From RPQK01 sp041946865 (lineage in GTDB: Bacteria > Acidobacteriota > UBA6911 > RPQK01), in NCBI GenBank assembly GCA_041946865.1, contig JBHGBF010000107.1, positions 1 to 26,918 of the forward strand: a stretch of 26,918 bases of DNA, given 5' to 3'. The notes beneath the pieces were generated by a model. It worked only from the letters and a program-made list of their open reading frames with translations. It was not told the origin of the DNA and did not search any database. The position numbers and the translations under genes are program-made. This document shows, one piece after another, positions 17,589 to 25,389 of this stretch; within the stretch, counting starts at the first letter, position 1, and the number at the start of each line of letters is the position of its first letter.

Positions 17589-18824
17589 GTGAGAATTCGT
17601 CGAGCATCCTTCTTTATCGTTGTCGTCGCGTTGTGGTCTGCTCTCGTTGCGGCGCAGGCCCAGAAGAAACCTGCGCCGGTGGCTGCGCCTCAGCCCAGCC
17701 TCGTCTCATTCTCGGCCGGTGCGCTGATTGTCTTGGCCCCGCCGGAATATGGTGGCAGTTGGAGCGCACTCGGTCTGATCGATGAACGGCCGGAGAGCGG
17801 ATGGGCGACGCCGAAGGGAGTCGTCTCGCCCCAAGTCACTGTCCTTGAATTACCCGAGCAGACTGTGCTCAAGACGTTGACGTTCGACTTGTCCCACACC
17901 GACGGAAGGAATCGGGGCGCCAAAGACGTCCTTGTCGAGATGTCGAACACCGGCCCGAAATCAGGCTTTCAGAAAATCGGCCAGGTCGTGCTTAAGGACA
18001 AAGTCGATAACCAGACCTTCCCGGTCAGCACCGAAGTGCCCGGACGCTGGGTGCGACTCACAGTTCAGACCAACCACGGCGCACCCGATTACATGGAGCT
18101 GATGGACTTTCGGGCTACCGGGACGCAGCTGACGCACACTCCAGTTGCCAACATCTCCGGGACCTACGACACCAACTACAACAATTTTCATGTCCTCCAG
18201 GAGGGAACCTCGCTCACCGGGTGTTACGAGTACGCCGAGGGAGTGCTGACAGGCGGAATCGAGGGCCGGGTCTTGAAATTCACGTGGATGGAAGGGCCAA
18301 AGAGAGGTCCGGCCATCATGGTCGTCTCAGCCGACGGAAAGAAACTGGTGGGGCTGTGGTGGAACGAAAACCAGCCAGGGGCGCCGGAAGGCGTTTGGAA
18401 TGGCGAAAAGCTGACTGAAAAGGTGGGAACCTGCCCACATTGGGCCGGCGGCGCCGCTCAACAGCTGACCAAGGACTTGGAGGAATTCGGGCGTGCCCGG
18501 GTCTATGGGATCAACTTTGACACCGATTCAGCCGTCATCCGGGAAGAGTCGAAGCCGACTCTTGACCGCATTGTGTCCGTCCTCAAAAGCAAAGCCGACT
18601 GGCAGATGACGATCGAAGGACACACGGACTCGACAGGTACTGCCGCGCATAACCAGACGCTGTCCGAGAACCGGGCTAAGTCGGTCAGGGACTTCTTAAC
18701 GGCAGCTGGAATTGCCGCGACGCGACTCAAAGCCGCTGGATTTGGGGCTACGAAGCCGGTAGCCGGCAATGAGACTGAGCTCGGGCGAGCGCAGAATCGG
18801 CGCGTGGAGCTCGTCCGACAATAG
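17589..18824 (+). CDS. OmpA-family envelope protein with N-terminal discoidin-like domain
   Basis: Cell-envelope protein predicted to bind peptidoglycan. GTG 17589 is chosen over ATG 17556 because TGGAGG (17578-17583) lies 5 bases before it and the signal peptide starts right there (RIRRASFFIVVVALWSALVA, AAQA). About residues 40-175 look like an F5/8 type C (discoidin-like) beta-sandwich: LIDERPESGWAT, TLTFDLSHTDG, PGRWVRLTVQTNHG, YMELMDFRATG. A small beta domain follows at about 185-275 (ISGTYDTNYNNFHVLQEGTS, GLWWNENQ). The OmpA-like domain is about 305-411 (INFDTDSAVI, IEGHTDSTG, NQTLSENRAKSVRDFL, NRRVELVR), with the Asp/Arg pattern for diaminopimelate binding. No beta-barrel precedes it, so it is probably periplasmic or lipid-independent. 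The partner or ligand of the discoidin part is unknown. Confidence 0.88.
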   Translation: MRIRRASFFIVVVALWSALVAAQAQKKPAPVAAPQPSLVSFSAGALIVLAPPEYGGSWSALGLIDERPESGWATPKGVVSPQVTVLELPEQTVLKTLTFDLSHTDGRNRGAKDVLVEMSNTGPKSGFQKIGQVVLKDKVDNQTFPVSTEVPGRWVRLTVQTNHGAPDYMELMDFRATGTQLTHTPVANISGTYDTNYNNFHVLQEGTSLTGCYEYAEGVLTGGIEGRVLKFTWMEGPKRGPAIMVVSADGKKLVGLWWNENQPGAPEGVWNGEKLTEKVGTCPHWAGGAAQQLTKDLEEFGRARVYGINFDTDSAVIREESKPTLDRIVSVLKSKADWQMTIEGHTDSTGTAAHNQTLSENRAKSVRDFLTAAGIAATRLKAAGFGATKPVAGNETELGRAQNRRVELVRQ

Positions 18825-18889
18825 GGACATTGCGGCCGGACATATTTGGCTGCAAACCGCCATTAAGACATTCAAAGTGTGCGAGTTAC

Positions 18890-19045
18890 CTAACTACGCG
18901 CGCACGAAGATCCGTCAAACCTATTGCCGAGCATGTCCTGGTGGTCGTAGTCCTTGAAATCGGAACGTCGCAGGCCCACGTAAGGGTTGCGGTTGAAAAG
19001 TGCGCTATCGAGAGGCACCATGCCGTCGGAGTATCGAGCGGGAGG
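18890..19045 (-). pseudogene. possible C-terminal fragment of an alpha/beta hydrolase
   Basis: The minus strand encodes RYSDGMVPLDSALF followed by YVGLRRSDFKDYDHQDMLGN and a stop at 18890. SDGMVPLDSA and DYDHQDM resemble the Asp and His ends of a lipase/esterase catalytic triad. No matching N-terminal part exists: upstream the coding sense switches to the small membrane protein at 19005-19367 in another frame. It is best read as a short remnant joined to that gene. The identification rests on two motifs only. Confidence 0.35.
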
Positions 19046-19367
19046 AGGTCTCGCCCGTCAGGAAAAGGGCGGATTTCGAAATGTCGAGGCCCTTGGGGAG
19101 CCGCCCGAACAGGCCCATGGTCATCTCGACCATCTCGAGTCCCAAGAGACCTGTGTCGGAACTGGTTTCCGCCTTGGGGAGGCGGAAAGGACGGCCTTGG
19201 ATCTCGCCCAAAACGCGCGGTTTCCGAAGTCGGGGCTCCTGCTTGAAAGTGAAACGATACTCGGCGGCAAACCGGCGCCAGTTGCGGGTGCGCCGGTAAG
19301 CAAGGAAGACCGAAACGGCGACCACAAGCGCGACAAGAGCCGGGAGATAGGGCAGGATCCGGTCCAA
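19005..19367 (-). CDS. small membrane-anchored hypothetical protein, possibly 3' truncated
   Basis: Function not recognised. An N-terminal transmembrane helix (LPYLPALVALVVAVSVFLAY, about residues 6-25) is followed by a basic segment and a soluble part (NWRRFAAEYRFTF, GEIQGRPFRL, LPKGLDISKSALFLTGE). The preferred start is TTG 19367, spaced 7 bases from AAAGGAG; GTG 19373 is possible but overlaps that site. A TACAAT box sits a few bases upstream (about 19383-19390 on the minus strand), suggesting its own promoter after the YchF-like gene. The last 20 or so residues look like low-quality frame and overlap the hydrolase-like remnant, so the natural C-terminus may have been lost. Confidence 0.5.
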   Translation of the reverse strand: MDRILPYLPALVALVVAVSVFLAYRRTRNWRRFAAEYRFTFKQEPRLRKPRVLGEIQGRPFRLPKAETSSDTGLLGLEMVEMTMGLFGRLPKGLDISKSALFLTGETSSRSILRRHGASR

Positions 19368-19408
19368 AAGCACTCCTTTGCCCTATTGTACCGCTCCAAA
19401 ACGGGTGT

Positions 19409-20473
19409 TCAGACATTGAAGCGAATGTGGAGCACATCCCCGTCCTGGACTTCGTAATCCTTGCCCTTCAGCCGATACAGGTTGGCTTCATGCGCCGCTT
19501 TTTCGGAGCCGGCCTGTATCAGCTCGTCGTAGGTGATGACTTCAGCCCGGATGAATCCTCGTTCCATGTCGCTGTGGATGCGCCCGGCGGCCTCGGGAGC
19601 GAGTGCTCCGCTTTCCACGGGCCAGGCCCGCACCTCGTCTTCGCCCACGGTAAAGAAACTGAGCAGGCCGAGTGACCTGAAGGCGGCGCGGGACAGACGG
19701 TGCGCCGCCGGCTCATCTATTCCCATCTCTTCCAGAAAAGGGGCCTGCTCTTCAGGCGCCAGTTCGCTGATCTCTCTTTCCAGCGCAGCGCTCAAAAAGA
19801 CGACCGCGGCGCCGTTTGCCTCCATCTGTGCGGCCAGATCCTGGTATTTTTCACGGGCGGCAGCATAGTTTTCATCGATGTTCAGAGCGGCAACCAGCGG
19901 CTTGAGCGTCAGGAAATTCAAGCTCCGGATGGCGCGCAGGTCGTCCTCGCTAAGCCCCATGGTCCGGAGCGGCTTCTCGGCCTCCAGGTGGAGTCTGGCG
20001 CGCTCCAGGATCTGCCTTTCCCGCTCTTGGGCGACATTGCTTTTCTGGTGTTCCTTGGCCATGCGCTGAAGCCGCTTTTCGACGAGATCGAGGTCGGCCA
20101 GGAGCAACTCCATCTCGACCAGCTCGAGATCGCGCCGGGGATCGACACTGCCTGAGATGTGGAAAACGCCCGGAGAGGTGAACCCACGGATGACGTGAAG
20201 AAGACCTTCCGCCTTTCTTATTGCTTCGAGCCAGGTGGCGCTGCGCGTCTGTTCCGGCTCGATGTCGGGCGGCAGCACCATGTCGAACTCGGCATAGCGC
20301 GTCTTCTTGGGCCGGAACATCTGCGACAGCCGGTCGACCCGCGGATCGCGGACCAGCGCTACCGCGTGGGCGACCCCGTCTTTGGTCGGCGCCTTCTCCG
20401 CCGGGATGCCGGTCAGGATCTGGAAAACCGTCTTCTTCCCTACCTGGGGTAAACCGATGATGCCTAGTTTCAT
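19409..20473 (-). CDS. YchF-like protein with TGS domain and degenerate GTPase motifs (DUF933)
   Basis: Relative of the Obg-family P-loop NTPase YchF, a ribosome-associated protein. The C-terminal TGS/DUF933 part is typical (FFTVGEDEVRAWPVESGALA, AAGRIHSDMERGFIRAEVIT, GKDYEVQDGDVLHIRFNV), as are the coiled-coil (DLDLVEKRLQRMA) and the G4-like NIDE. The nucleotide site is not: the P-loop reads GLPQVGKKT, with Lys14 where Ser/Thr normally binds Mg, and the DIAGLVKGAS...GLGN switch II block is replaced by DMVLPPDIEPEQTRSATW, so G3 DxxG is absent. Length (354) is close to normal YchF (about 363). It may be a non-hydrolysing paralogue. ATG 20473 has no strong ribosome site. It is divergent from ilvD. 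Confidence 0.85.
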   Translation of the reverse strand: MKLGIIGLPQVGKKTVFQILTGIPAEKAPTKDGVAHAVALVRDPRVDRLSQMFRPKKTRYAEFDMVLPPDIEPEQTRSATWLEAIRKAEGLLHVIRGFTSPGVFHISGSVDPRRDLELVEMELLLADLDLVEKRLQRMAKEHQKSNVAQERERQILERARLHLEAEKPLRTMGLSEDDLRAIRSLNFLTLKPLVAALNIDENYAAAREKYQDLAAQMEANGAAVVFLSAALEREISELAPEEQAPFLEEMGIDEPAAHRLSRAAFRSLGLLSFFTVGEDEVRAWPVESGALAPEAAGRIHSDMERGFIRAEVITYDELIQAGSEKAAHEANLYRLKGKDYEVQDGDVLHIRFNV

Positions 20474-20485
20474 ACCGATGTCTTA

Positions 20486-20561
20486 TATCCAGGAACCAAC
20501 CCACGAACGAACACGAACAAAGGCGCTTTTGTTCGGGATGGTTCGGGTTGGTTCGTGGATA
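20486..20561. repeat. imperfect long inverted repeat between divergent genes
   Basis: TATCCAGGAACCAACCCACG at 20486 and the sequence ending at 20561 (GGTTGGTTCGTGGATA) are reverse-complementary over about 35 bases with scattered mismatches. The centre CGAACAAAGGCGCTTTTGTTCG is almost perfect. Built from CGAAC/GTTCG units, it resembles dispersed intergenic elements. It fills most of the 135-bp gap between the YchF-like gene and ilvD, so both promoters must lie around or inside it. Confidence 0.65.
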
Positions 20562-20608
20562 AAAGACAACAGTATAACCGCTTCCCGTTTGAATGCTAGA
20601 ATCTCCAG

Positions 20609-22279
20609 ATGCGTTCAGACATGATCAAGAAAGGTTTCGCGCGGGCTCCTCACCGCTCGCTGCTCAAGGCGACCGGAATCACAGACGAGGACATGCAGAA
20701 ACCGTTCATCGCCATTGCCAACTCGTACATTGACATCATCCCTGGGCATGTCCACCTGAACGTGTTCGGAGAAGTCGTTCGGAAGGCGGTTCGGGCCGCC
20801 GGCGGAGTTCCGTTCATGTTCAACACCATCGGTGTGGACGACGGAATCGCCATGGGACACATGGGGATGAAGTACTCGCTTCCCAGCCGCGAGATCATCG
20901 CTGACTCGGTGGAAACCGTGGTTGCGGCCCACAGCCTTGACGGCCTGATCTGCATCCCTAACTGCGACAAGATCGTTCCGGGGATGCTGATGGCGGCCAT
21001 GCGGCTCAATGTGCCGACGATCTTCATTTCGGGTGGGCCGATGAAGGCCGGCGTGATGCCGGACGGTCAGGTTGTCGACCTGATCTCGGTCTTCGAAGGC
21101 GTGGGGGCTTACCAGGCCGGGAAGATCAGCGATGATCAGTTGAAGGCCCTCGAGGACTACGGTTGTCCGACCTGTGGTTCGTGCTCCGGCCTGTTTACCG
21201 CGAACTCCATGAATTGTCTGTGCGAAGCGCTCGGCATGGCCCTGCCGGGCAACGGGACGATCCTGGCCGTCGACCCGCGCCGCGAACAACTGGCCTGCCA
21301 GGCCGCTTATCAGATCATGAGGCTGGTCGAGATGGACCTGAAGCCGCTCGACATCGTCACGCCCCAAGCGATCGATAATGCCTTTGCTCTCGACATGGCC
21401 ATGGGCGGTTCAACCAACACCGTGCTCCATACGATCGCCGTCGCTCACGAAGCGGGCATCGAATATCCGCTCGAACGACTGAATGAGGTCAGTTCGCGGA
21501 CACCCTGCTTGTGCAAGGTCAGCCCGTCCTCCCATTACCATGTCGAAGACGTCGAGAAGGCCGGAGGTATTTCGGCGATCCTGTACGAGCTTTCCCGGAA
21601 GCCGGGCGCCCTGAATCTCGACTGCATAACGGTTACTGGAAAGACGCTCGGTGAGAGCATTGCCGGTTGTGCAAGCAAGGATCGAGCATGCATCCGGCCG
21701 CTCGAGGAAGCCTATTCGAAGGACGGGGGCCTGGCCATACTTTTCGGCAACCTTGCCCCTGAAGGCGCGGTCGTGAAGACAGCCGGGGTTCCACCGTCGA
21801 TGCTTCGCCACCGTGGCCCGGCTGTCATTTTCGAGAGTGAAGAAGAGGCTTCCAGGGGAATCCTGTCGAAGCAGGTGAAGGCGGGTGACGTGGTCATCAT
21901 TCGCTACGAAGGTCCACGGGGCGGACCGGGAATGCAGGAAATGCTGGGGCCGACCGCGCAGATCGCGGGAATGGGGTTGAACGAAAAGGTGGCCCTGGTG
22001 ACCGACGGCCGTTTTTCCGGCGGCTCGCGGGGTTGCTCGATCGGGCATGTGAGTCCCGAAGCCGCCAGGGGCGGGCTGATCGGGCTGCTTGAACCGGGAG
22101 ATATCGTCTCGATTGATATCCCGACTCATCAGCTGACAGCTGAACTGAGCGACGATGTGATCGCCACCCGTCGGAAGACCTGGAAGTCGCTGGAACGGGT
22201 GGGATTGCCGCCCTATTTGAGGAAGTACCGCTCGATGGCCACCTCGGCATCACGGGGCGCGATTCTCGAATGGGAGTGA
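20609..22279 (+). CDS. ilvD: dihydroxy-acid dehydratase
   Basis: Iron-sulfur dehydratase that converts 2,3-dihydroxy-3-methylbutanoate (or the methylpentanoate) to the 2-keto acid, in cytoplasmic synthesis of valine, isoleucine and leucine. The full ILVD_EDD family pattern is visible. Fe-S and active-site residues are D78 in VDDGIAMGH, C119 with K120 in IPNCDKIVPGM, and C192 in CPTCGSCSGLFTANSM. PGHVHL and YSLPSREIIADSVE are also present, and the C-terminal serine region is GRFSGGSRGCSIGHVSPEA. The PGHVHL form is that of E. coli-type enzymes. The length of 556 residues is normal. ATG 20609 gives the conserved MRSDMIKKG start; the ribosome site is weak. It is not beside other ilv or leu genes here and looks monocistronic. 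Confidence 0.97.
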   Translation: MRSDMIKKGFARAPHRSLLKATGITDEDMQKPFIAIANSYIDIIPGHVHLNVFGEVVRKAVRAAGGVPFMFNTIGVDDGIAMGHMGMKYSLPSREIIADSVETVVAAHSLDGLICIPNCDKIVPGMLMAAMRLNVPTIFISGGPMKAGVMPDGQVVDLISVFEGVGAYQAGKISDDQLKALEDYGCPTCGSCSGLFTANSMNCLCEALGMALPGNGTILAVDPRREQLACQAAYQIMRLVEMDLKPLDIVTPQAIDNAFALDMAMGGSTNTVLHTIAVAHEAGIEYPLERLNEVSSRTPCLCKVSPSSHYHVEDVEKAGGISAILYELSRKPGALNLDCITVTGKTLGESIAGCASKDRACIRPLEEAYSKDGGLAILFGNLAPEGAVVKTAGVPPSMLRHRGPAVIFESEEEASRGILSKQVKAGDVVIIRYEGPRGGPGMQEMLGPTAQIAGMGLNEKVALVTDGRFSGGSRGCSIGHVSPEAARGGLIGLLEPGDIVSIDIPTHQLTAELSDDVIATRRKTWKSLERVGLPPYLRKYRSMATSASRGAILEWE

Positions 22280-22404
22280 TGACGGCCGAGCACCCCTTTT
22301 GAGCGCGGCGGCAAACGAAAGGCCGACGCCCAGCAGGCCTCTCGTTGCCGGTCATGGCCCTGATCCTGATACGCATCTCTGAAGCAACTCCGCAGCCTTG
22401 CCGA

Positions 22405-22438
22405 GCACTCTTTCGGAGTGCGGTGGCCGTGCCACCGC
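22405..22438. repeat. two adjacent small hairpins
   Basis: GCACTC/GAGTGC (22405-22410 and 22416-22421) is followed by GCGGTGGC (22420-22427), CGT, and GCCACCGC (22431-22438). Both stems are perfect. They directly precede the large inverted repeat and together look like one composite intergenic element. Confidence 0.6.
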
Positions 22439-22442
22439 TTTG

Positions 22443-22513
22443 TGCTCGCCGGCCATGCCGGCGGCGTTTTCACTTTTGATCTTCGAGACGGCCGCCGGCA
22501 TGGCCGGCGAGCA
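22443..22513. repeat. perfect 23-bp inverted repeat with 25-base loop
   Basis: The arm 22443-22465 (TGCTCGCCGGCCATGCCGGC and three more bases) is the exact reverse complement of 22491-22513. Each arm also contains a near-palindrome GCCGGC..GCCGGC. The loop 22466-22490 is T-rich at its start. Such a large perfect stem between genes points to a dispersed repeat or mobile miniature element; it lacks the features of a simple terminator. Confidence 0.75.
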
Positions 22514-22668
22514 GCTTATGCGCTTGCGGATCTCATAAGTTGCCACAGGACGATTTTCACGCACTCGTCAGTGCCAGCTGAATCCCCGCCAGTGTTGGGT
22601 TAATACAGGGTTTCCAAAAGAGCCGCACCCTTTTCAATGGTCAATCTTCAACGGCTCCGTCACCGAAG

Positions 22669-22682
22669 TAAGTATCCCTACT
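22669..22682 (+). promoter_or_regulatory. site resembling the palindrome upstream of the TonB receptor
   Basis: TAAGTATCCCTACT matches TAGGTACTCCTACC (7995-8008) at 10 of 14 positions, and all four differences are transitions. It lies about 200 bp before the GlcD-GlcE gene. A shared regulator is possible, but two short matches are weak evidence. Confidence 0.2.
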
Positions 22683-22876
22683 CCCAGAAAATCATCCGGT
22701 CAAGCCTGTCCTACACTTGGAGCGGCCGGGTTTCATCAAGCACAAGACTGCAGTAAATCGCTGCGGTTGTCAGATTTTTCAGGAGAAGTCGGGGTTCGGG
22801 GAGGGCCGCGACCTTGAATTGAAAAATCTACGAAACCATTTCGAGCGCTATACTGAGAGGGATCAGGGAAGAGGAA

Positions 22877-25366
22877 GTGGAATCAGTTCTCGAGACTCAA
22901 TTACAGGCAATCTACCGCCCAGAGCAGTTCCTCTCGTCCCCTGCCCAGCTGGCTCCCTACGAATCTGACGCGCTGACTGCTTTTCGGGCCAGACCTGCTG
23001 CCGTTGTCTTGCCTGACACTCAAGAACAGGTTATTCGCACCGTTCAACTCTGCTACCGCCACCAGATCCCCTTTGTCGCCCGGGGAAGCGGGACCAGCCT
23101 ATCCGGCGGCTCGCTGCCGATCGAAGGCGGCATTGTCATCGGCCTCAATCGCCTGACGCGGATCCTCAGCCTCGACCCCGAGGAGCGGATCGCGGTAGTG
23201 GAGCCTGGAGTCATCAACTGGGCGGTCACGACAGCGGCCGCGCGCCATGGCCTCTGTTACGCCCCGGACCCGTCCAGCCAGCAGATCTGCACGATCGGAG
23301 GCAACATCGCCTTCAATTCGGGCGGCGCCCACTGCCTGAAGCACGGCATGACCAGCAACCACGTCCTCGGCTTGAAAGCGGTTCTGGGCGACGGGGAAGT
23401 CGTTGAACTGGGCCGCCGCAGCCTGGAAAACACCGGCCCGGACTTCACGGGCCTTTTTGTCGGCTCGGAAGGGCTTTTCGGTATTGCCCTCGAGATAACC
23501 CTGCGTCTGGTCCGGCGCCCCGAGCGCTACCGGACGCTGCTGGCCAGCTATGCGTCGCTTGCGGCCGCCGGCGACGCTGTCAGCAGCGTGATTGCCGAGG
23601 GGTTTCTCCCCGGGGCCATTGAAATCATGGACCGCCTGGCCATCCAGGCGGCTGAAGCGGCGGTCCACGCCGGGTATCCGCCTCAAGCCGAAGCCGTGCT
23701 GATCGTGGAACTGGAGGGTGAAGCGGCCGAGGTCGAGCCGGAATTCGAGCGGTTGAGTCAGCTGATCGGGAAAACAGGCGCCGGCGAGATCCGTGTGGCT
23801 CAGAATGATGACGAAAGGGGGCGGATCTGGAAAGGCCGGAAAAGCGCCTTTTCAGCTGTGGGCAGGCTCAGCCCTGACTTCATTGTCCAGGACGGCGTCG
23901 TCCCGCGCAGCCGGCTCGGTGATGCGCTTTCCCGCATCGGGGCCCTGTCGGCCAGGCTGGGAATACGCGTGGCGAATGTGTTTCATGCCGGCGACGGCAA
24001 CCTGCATCCCCTGATTCTGTTTGACGGGCGCGAGAAGGGCGCGCTCGAGCGCGCGGAACAGCTCGCCGCCGAGATCCTTTCGATGTGTATCGAGCTCGGC
24101 GGTTCGATTACCGGAGAGCACGGTGTCGGCATGGAAAAGCGAGGGCATCTGGAGAAGATGTTCCATCCCGTCGACATGCAGGTGATGTACGAGCTGCGCC
24201 GGGTGATGGACCCGGTTGAGCTGGCCAACCGCGGTAAAATGCTGTTCTACCCGGGCCCGGGGAGCACGGCTGTCCAGTCCGCATCGGGTGCTTCATCCGA
24301 AAGGCCGGGCGGGCGCGGCGCAGTCACAATCTCAACCGTCGACCATCTTCAGCGGGTCATTGCCGACGCCTCGGGTCGGGTGATCATCCGTGGCGGCGGT
24401 ACCAAGCCGGCGCTTTCCGGGGTTGGTTCCGAAATCGGTTCGCAACCGGACCCGTGCGCCATCACGCTCGACCTCTCCCGCCTCTCGGGCATTGTCGAAT
24501 ACGACCCGAGCGAGTTCACCATCACTGCGCTTGCCGGCACCCGCGTCGCTGAGATCGAGCAACTGCTGGCCCAACATGGCCAGTTTCTGCCTTTTGATCC
24601 GGTTCTTTCGGCGGCCGGGGCTACGCTCGGCGGCACAGTTTCCGCCGCCGGACGGGGACCGTCCAGCCTGCGCTACGGCGGCATTCGTGATTTTCTGATC
24701 GGCGTCCGGTTCGTCGACGGCCAGGGAAGGCTGATTCGAGGCGGCGGCAAGGTCGTGAAAAACGCCGCCGGGTTTGATTTGCCGAAGCTCATGGTCGGCA
24801 GCGCCGGTACCCTGGGGGCCCTCGCTGAGCTTACGTTCAAGGTTTTTCCGCGGCCTGAAGGCTATCTGAGCCTATCGATCCGGGCCGGCGGGTTGCCGGA
24901 AGCTCTCGATCTCGTCAGCACGCTGCAGGCCATGCCGGTCGAGCTTGAAGCCATCGACCTGATTCCTCCGGACAGGCTGCTTATTCGGCTGGGAGGCAGG
25001 TCGGCGGCTCTCAAAGCGCGCGCCGACGGAATTGTGTTTCGGCTGGGAACCAGGTGTTCCGAGTCCGATGACGCGGTCTGGGCAGAGGCGCGGGAGCTTC
25101 GGTGGGCGTCCGAAGGCAGCAGCCTCCTGAAAGTCCCGACGACTTTGAAGCAGATCCCCAAATTGGAGGAGAGCTTTGGCCGGGACGCGGTCCGGCGCTA
25201 TAGCCTGGCCGGGAACGTCTGCTGGCTGGCGTCGCGGGAGGGCGAGAACATCGAGGGGATGCCTTATTTCGGACCGCGCCGGCCGATTCCTGGCAGCGTT
25301 GGCGCCACCGAATTCGCCCGTCGGGTGAAATCCGTGCTCGATCCGAACGGCCGGTTTGGCCCTTAG
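22877..25366 (+). CDS. glcD: GlcD-GlcE fusion, FAD-linked glycolate/D-lactate-type oxidase
   Basis: Flavin enzyme that oxidises a 2-hydroxy acid, probably glycolate or D-lactate, and passes electrons to GlcF. Residues about 1-460 are a complete GlcD: FAD-binding PCMH domain (VARGSGTSLSGGSLPIEGGI, GLCYAPDPSSQQICTIGGNI, VGSEGLFGIALEITL) and the FAD-oxidase C domain (NVFHAGDGNLHPLILFDGRE, GSITGEHGVGMEKRG). Residues about 480-829 are GlcE-like, with a second FAD-binding domain (VIIRGGGTKPALSG, LAGTRVAEIEQLLAQHGQFL, GATLGGTVSAAGRGPSSLRY, GGKVVKNAAGFDLPKLMVGS). In E. coli these are separate proteins. GTG 22877 follows AGGGAAG. glcF starts 23 bases after the stop, so the two form an operon. Substrate choice among 2-hydroxy acids cannot be decided from sequence. 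Confidence 0.93.
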   Translation: MESVLETQLQAIYRPEQFLSSPAQLAPYESDALTAFRARPAAVVLPDTQEQVIRTVQLCYRHQIPFVARGSGTSLSGGSLPIEGGIVIGLNRLTRILSLDPEERIAVVEPGVINWAVTTAAARHGLCYAPDPSSQQICTIGGNIAFNSGGAHCLKHGMTSNHVLGLKAVLGDGEVVELGRRSLENTGPDFTGLFVGSEGLFGIALEITLRLVRRPERYRTLLASYASLAAAGDAVSSVIAEGFLPGAIEIMDRLAIQAAEAAVHAGYPPQAEAVLIVELEGEAAEVEPEFERLSQLIGKTGAGEIRVAQNDDERGRIWKGRKSAFSAVGRLSPDFIVQDGVVPRSRLGDALSRIGALSARLGIRVANVFHAGDGNLHPLILFDGREKGALERAEQLAAEILSMCIELGGSITGEHGVGMEKRGHLEKMFHPVDMQVMYELRRVMDPVELANRGKMLFYPGPGSTAVQSASGASSERPGGRGAVTISTVDHLQRVIADASGRVIIRGGGTKPALSGVGSEIGSQPDPCAITLDLSRLSGIVEYDPSEFTITALAGTRVAEIEQLLAQHGQFLPFDPVLSAAGATLGGTVSAAGRGPSSLRYGGIRDFLIGVRFVDGQGRLIRGGGKVVKNAAGFDLPKLMVGSAGTLGALAELTFKVFPRPEGYLSLSIRAGGLPEALDLVSTLQAMPVELEAIDLIPPDRLLIRLGGRSAALKARADGIVFRLGTRCSESDDAVWAEARELRWASEGSSLLKVPTTLKQIPKLEESFGRDAVRRYSLAGNVCWLASREGENIEGMPYFGPRRPIPGSVGATEFARRVKSVLDPNGRFGP

Positions 25367-25389
25367 CGGCACTCACAGAACAGCTCAAC

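Larger units (their letters stand above)
22280..22876. other. 597-bp intergenic spacer
   Basis: No gene is supported. The first half carries the hairpins and the 23-bp inverted repeat described separately. The second half (about 22520-22860) is less GC-rich, holds TAAGTATCCCTACT at 22669-22682 and a TATACT box at 22849-22854 that could be a -10 element; no properly spaced -35 was found. The GTG start of the next gene follows AGGGAAG at about 22865. Confidence 0.5.

Noticed and set aside
22418..22603. Short plus-strand frame across the inverted repeat
   Set aside because: It simply reads through the palindromic repeats; no start signal or protein-like composition.
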